NCBI GenBank assembly: GCA_003511885.1
Contig: DOIX01000171.1
Location: 4,867-10,993 of the forward strand
Source: Cyanobacteria bacterium UBA11153
Lineage (GTDB): Bacteria > Cyanobacteriota > Cyanobacteriia > Cyanobacteriales > Coleofasciculaceae
DNA: 6,127 bases
Direction of reading: 5' to 3'
Shown: positions 5,317-6,127 of the stretch, piece by piece
Position numbering within the stretch: position 1 is the first letter of the stretch
How the letters are laid out: the number at the start of each line of letters is the position of its first letter
Program-made: the position numbers and the translations under genes
Notes under the pieces: generated by a model
The model's database searches: none
What the model was told of the DNA's origin: nothing
The model's input: only the letters and a program-made list of their open reading frames with translations

Positions 5317-6045
5317 TTGGAAATTCATAAAGAAAAAATTCTGGTGGTGGATGATGAAGCTAGTATCCGCCGCATCCTGGAAACTCGCCTCTCGATGATT
5401 GGTTACGATGTCGTTACTGCTGCTGATGGGGAAGAAGCCTTAGAAACATTTCGCAATACTGAGCCTGACTTGGTTGTGTTGGATGTGATGATGCCGAAAC
5501 TGGATGGTTATGGTGTCTGTCAAGAGTTGCGCAAGGAGTCTGATATCCCCATCATTATGCTCACGGCGCTAGGTGATGTGGCGGATAGGATTACTGGATT
5601 GGAGTTGGGTGCAGATGACTATGTGGTGAAGCCCTTTTCTCCTAAAGAGTTAGAAGCCCGGATTCGCTCTGTATTGCGACGAGTTGATAAAGTGGGTGCT
5701 TCGGGAATTCCTAGCTCTGGTGTCATCCACGTTGCCAGTATTAAAATTGACACTAATAAGCGTCAGGTTTATAAGGGAGACGAGCGCATCCGCCTGACGG
5801 GGATGGAGTTTAGTCTCTTGGAATTATTAGTCAGTCGCTCTGGGGAACCTTTCTCCCGTTCTGAGATTTTACAAGAAGTTTGGGGTTATACGCCGGAACG
5901 TCACGTGGATACTCGCGTGGTGGATGTCCATATTTCCCGATTACGCGCTAAGTTGGAAGACGATCCTAGTAATCCAGAGTTAATTCTTACTGCACGGGGT
6001 ACGGGATATTTATTCCAACGGATTATTGAGCCTGGAGAGGAGTAA
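5317..6045 (+). CDS. rpaB: OmpR/PhoB-family response regulator RpaB (Ycf27)
   Basis: A 242-residue two-domain regulator. The receiver domain has acidic pocket D12-D13, phosphoacceptor D56 in VVLDVMMPKLDGYG, T83 and K105 in VVKPFSP. The C-terminal winged helix (about 135-235) has recognition helix DTRVVDVHISRLRAKLE and hairpin TARGTGYLF. The near-invariant IRRILETRLSMIGY and ITGLELGADDYVVKPF stretches identify RpaB. In studied cyanobacteria RpaB is phosphorylated by Hik33/NblS, binds HLR1 sites, represses high-light genes, activates photosystem I genes under low light, and is essential. An in-frame TGA at 5299-5301 rules out any ATG or GTG start, so initiation must be TTG 5308 or TTG 5317. I chose 5317 for its spacing from GAGGAG, and because it gives MEIHKEKILVVDDEA, resembling known N-termini and placing the phosphosite at D56; TTG 5308 adds three residues. 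The gene is divergent from radA. From memory, plsX often follows rpaB, but the window ends too soon to check. Confidence 0.96.
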   Translation: MEIHKEKILVVDDEASIRRILETRLSMIGYDVVTAADGEEALETFRNTEPDLVVLDVMMPKLDGYGVCQELRKESDIPIIMLTALGDVADRITGLELGADDYVVKPFSPKELEARIRSVLRRVDKVGASGIPSSGVIHVASIKIDTNKRQVYKGDERIRLTGMEFSLLELLVSRSGEPFSRSEILQEVWGYTPERHVDTRVVDVHISRLRAKLEDDPSNPELILTARGTGYLFQRIIEPGEE

Positions 6046-6054
6046 TTATTGCAG

Positions 6055-6075
6055 TTGACAGTTGATAGTTGATAT
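6055..6075. repeat. Heptamer tandem repeat TTGACAG-TTGATAG-TTGATAT
   Basis: Three contiguous 7-bp units (6055-6061, 6062-6068, 6069-6075) beginning 9 bp after the rpaB stop. The central unit is the exact reverse complement of the CTATCAA unit at 3416-3436, so relative to transcription it has the same orientation as the array behind radA. ATCAAC at 6100-6105 could pair with GTTGAT inside the array. Confidence 0.8.
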
Positions 6076-6127
6076 AGCAGTAGACAATGCAGTTAAGGCA
6101 TCAACAGTGAAGGGAGGGTGAAGCATT

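Overview
The window looks like core chromosome of a cyanobacterium, probably a filamentous one of the Oscillatoriales/Nostocales kind. Three things point there. It carries a SasA-type clock-output kinase and an RpaB (Ycf27) response regulator, two families essentially restricted to cyanobacteria and some plastids. It has five perfect HIP1 octamers (GCGATCGC), all inside genes. Its intergenic DNA is full of short palindromes and heptamer tandem repeats of the kind common in filamentous cyanobacterial genomes. The genus cannot be fixed from the sequence alone.

Layout, left to right: bases 1-91 hold no recognisable feature. sasA lies on the minus strand (92-1300, GTG start). A 443-bp gap (1301-1743) separates it from a divergent gene and contains at least three palindromic repeat elements. 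A complete GH57 alpha-glucan enzyme, likely a 1,4-alpha-glucan branching enzyme, follows on the plus strand (1744-3333). A 103-bp gap between convergent genes holds a 9-bp tandem repeat, a weak hairpin and a heptamer array that runs into the radA stop codon. radA is on the minus strand (3437-4999), with its start set by a strong ribosome binding site. A 317-bp divergent intergenic region (5000-5316) holds a second heptamer-type repeat. rpaB is on the plus strand (5317-6045) and must use a TTG start. The last 82 bp hold a third heptamer array.

Functionally, SasA reads the KaiC clock state and, in studied cyanobacteria, phosphorylates RpaA. RpaB is the light/redox-stress OmpR-type regulator that acts with or against RpaA at many promoters. 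The GH57 enzyme acts on glycogen-like alpha-glucan, a pool whose day/night turnover is controlled by the clock. RadA is a housekeeping recombination ATPase. The genes do not form one operon: transcription directions alternate (-,+,-,+), so any functional link between neighbours is inference.

I see no mobile element, CRISPR array, tRNA or rRNA, and no convincing undescribed gene system. The parts most worth a second look are the non-coding repeats, especially the same TTGATAG heptamer lying in sense orientation at the 3' ends of both radA and rpaB, and the forced TTG start of rpaB.
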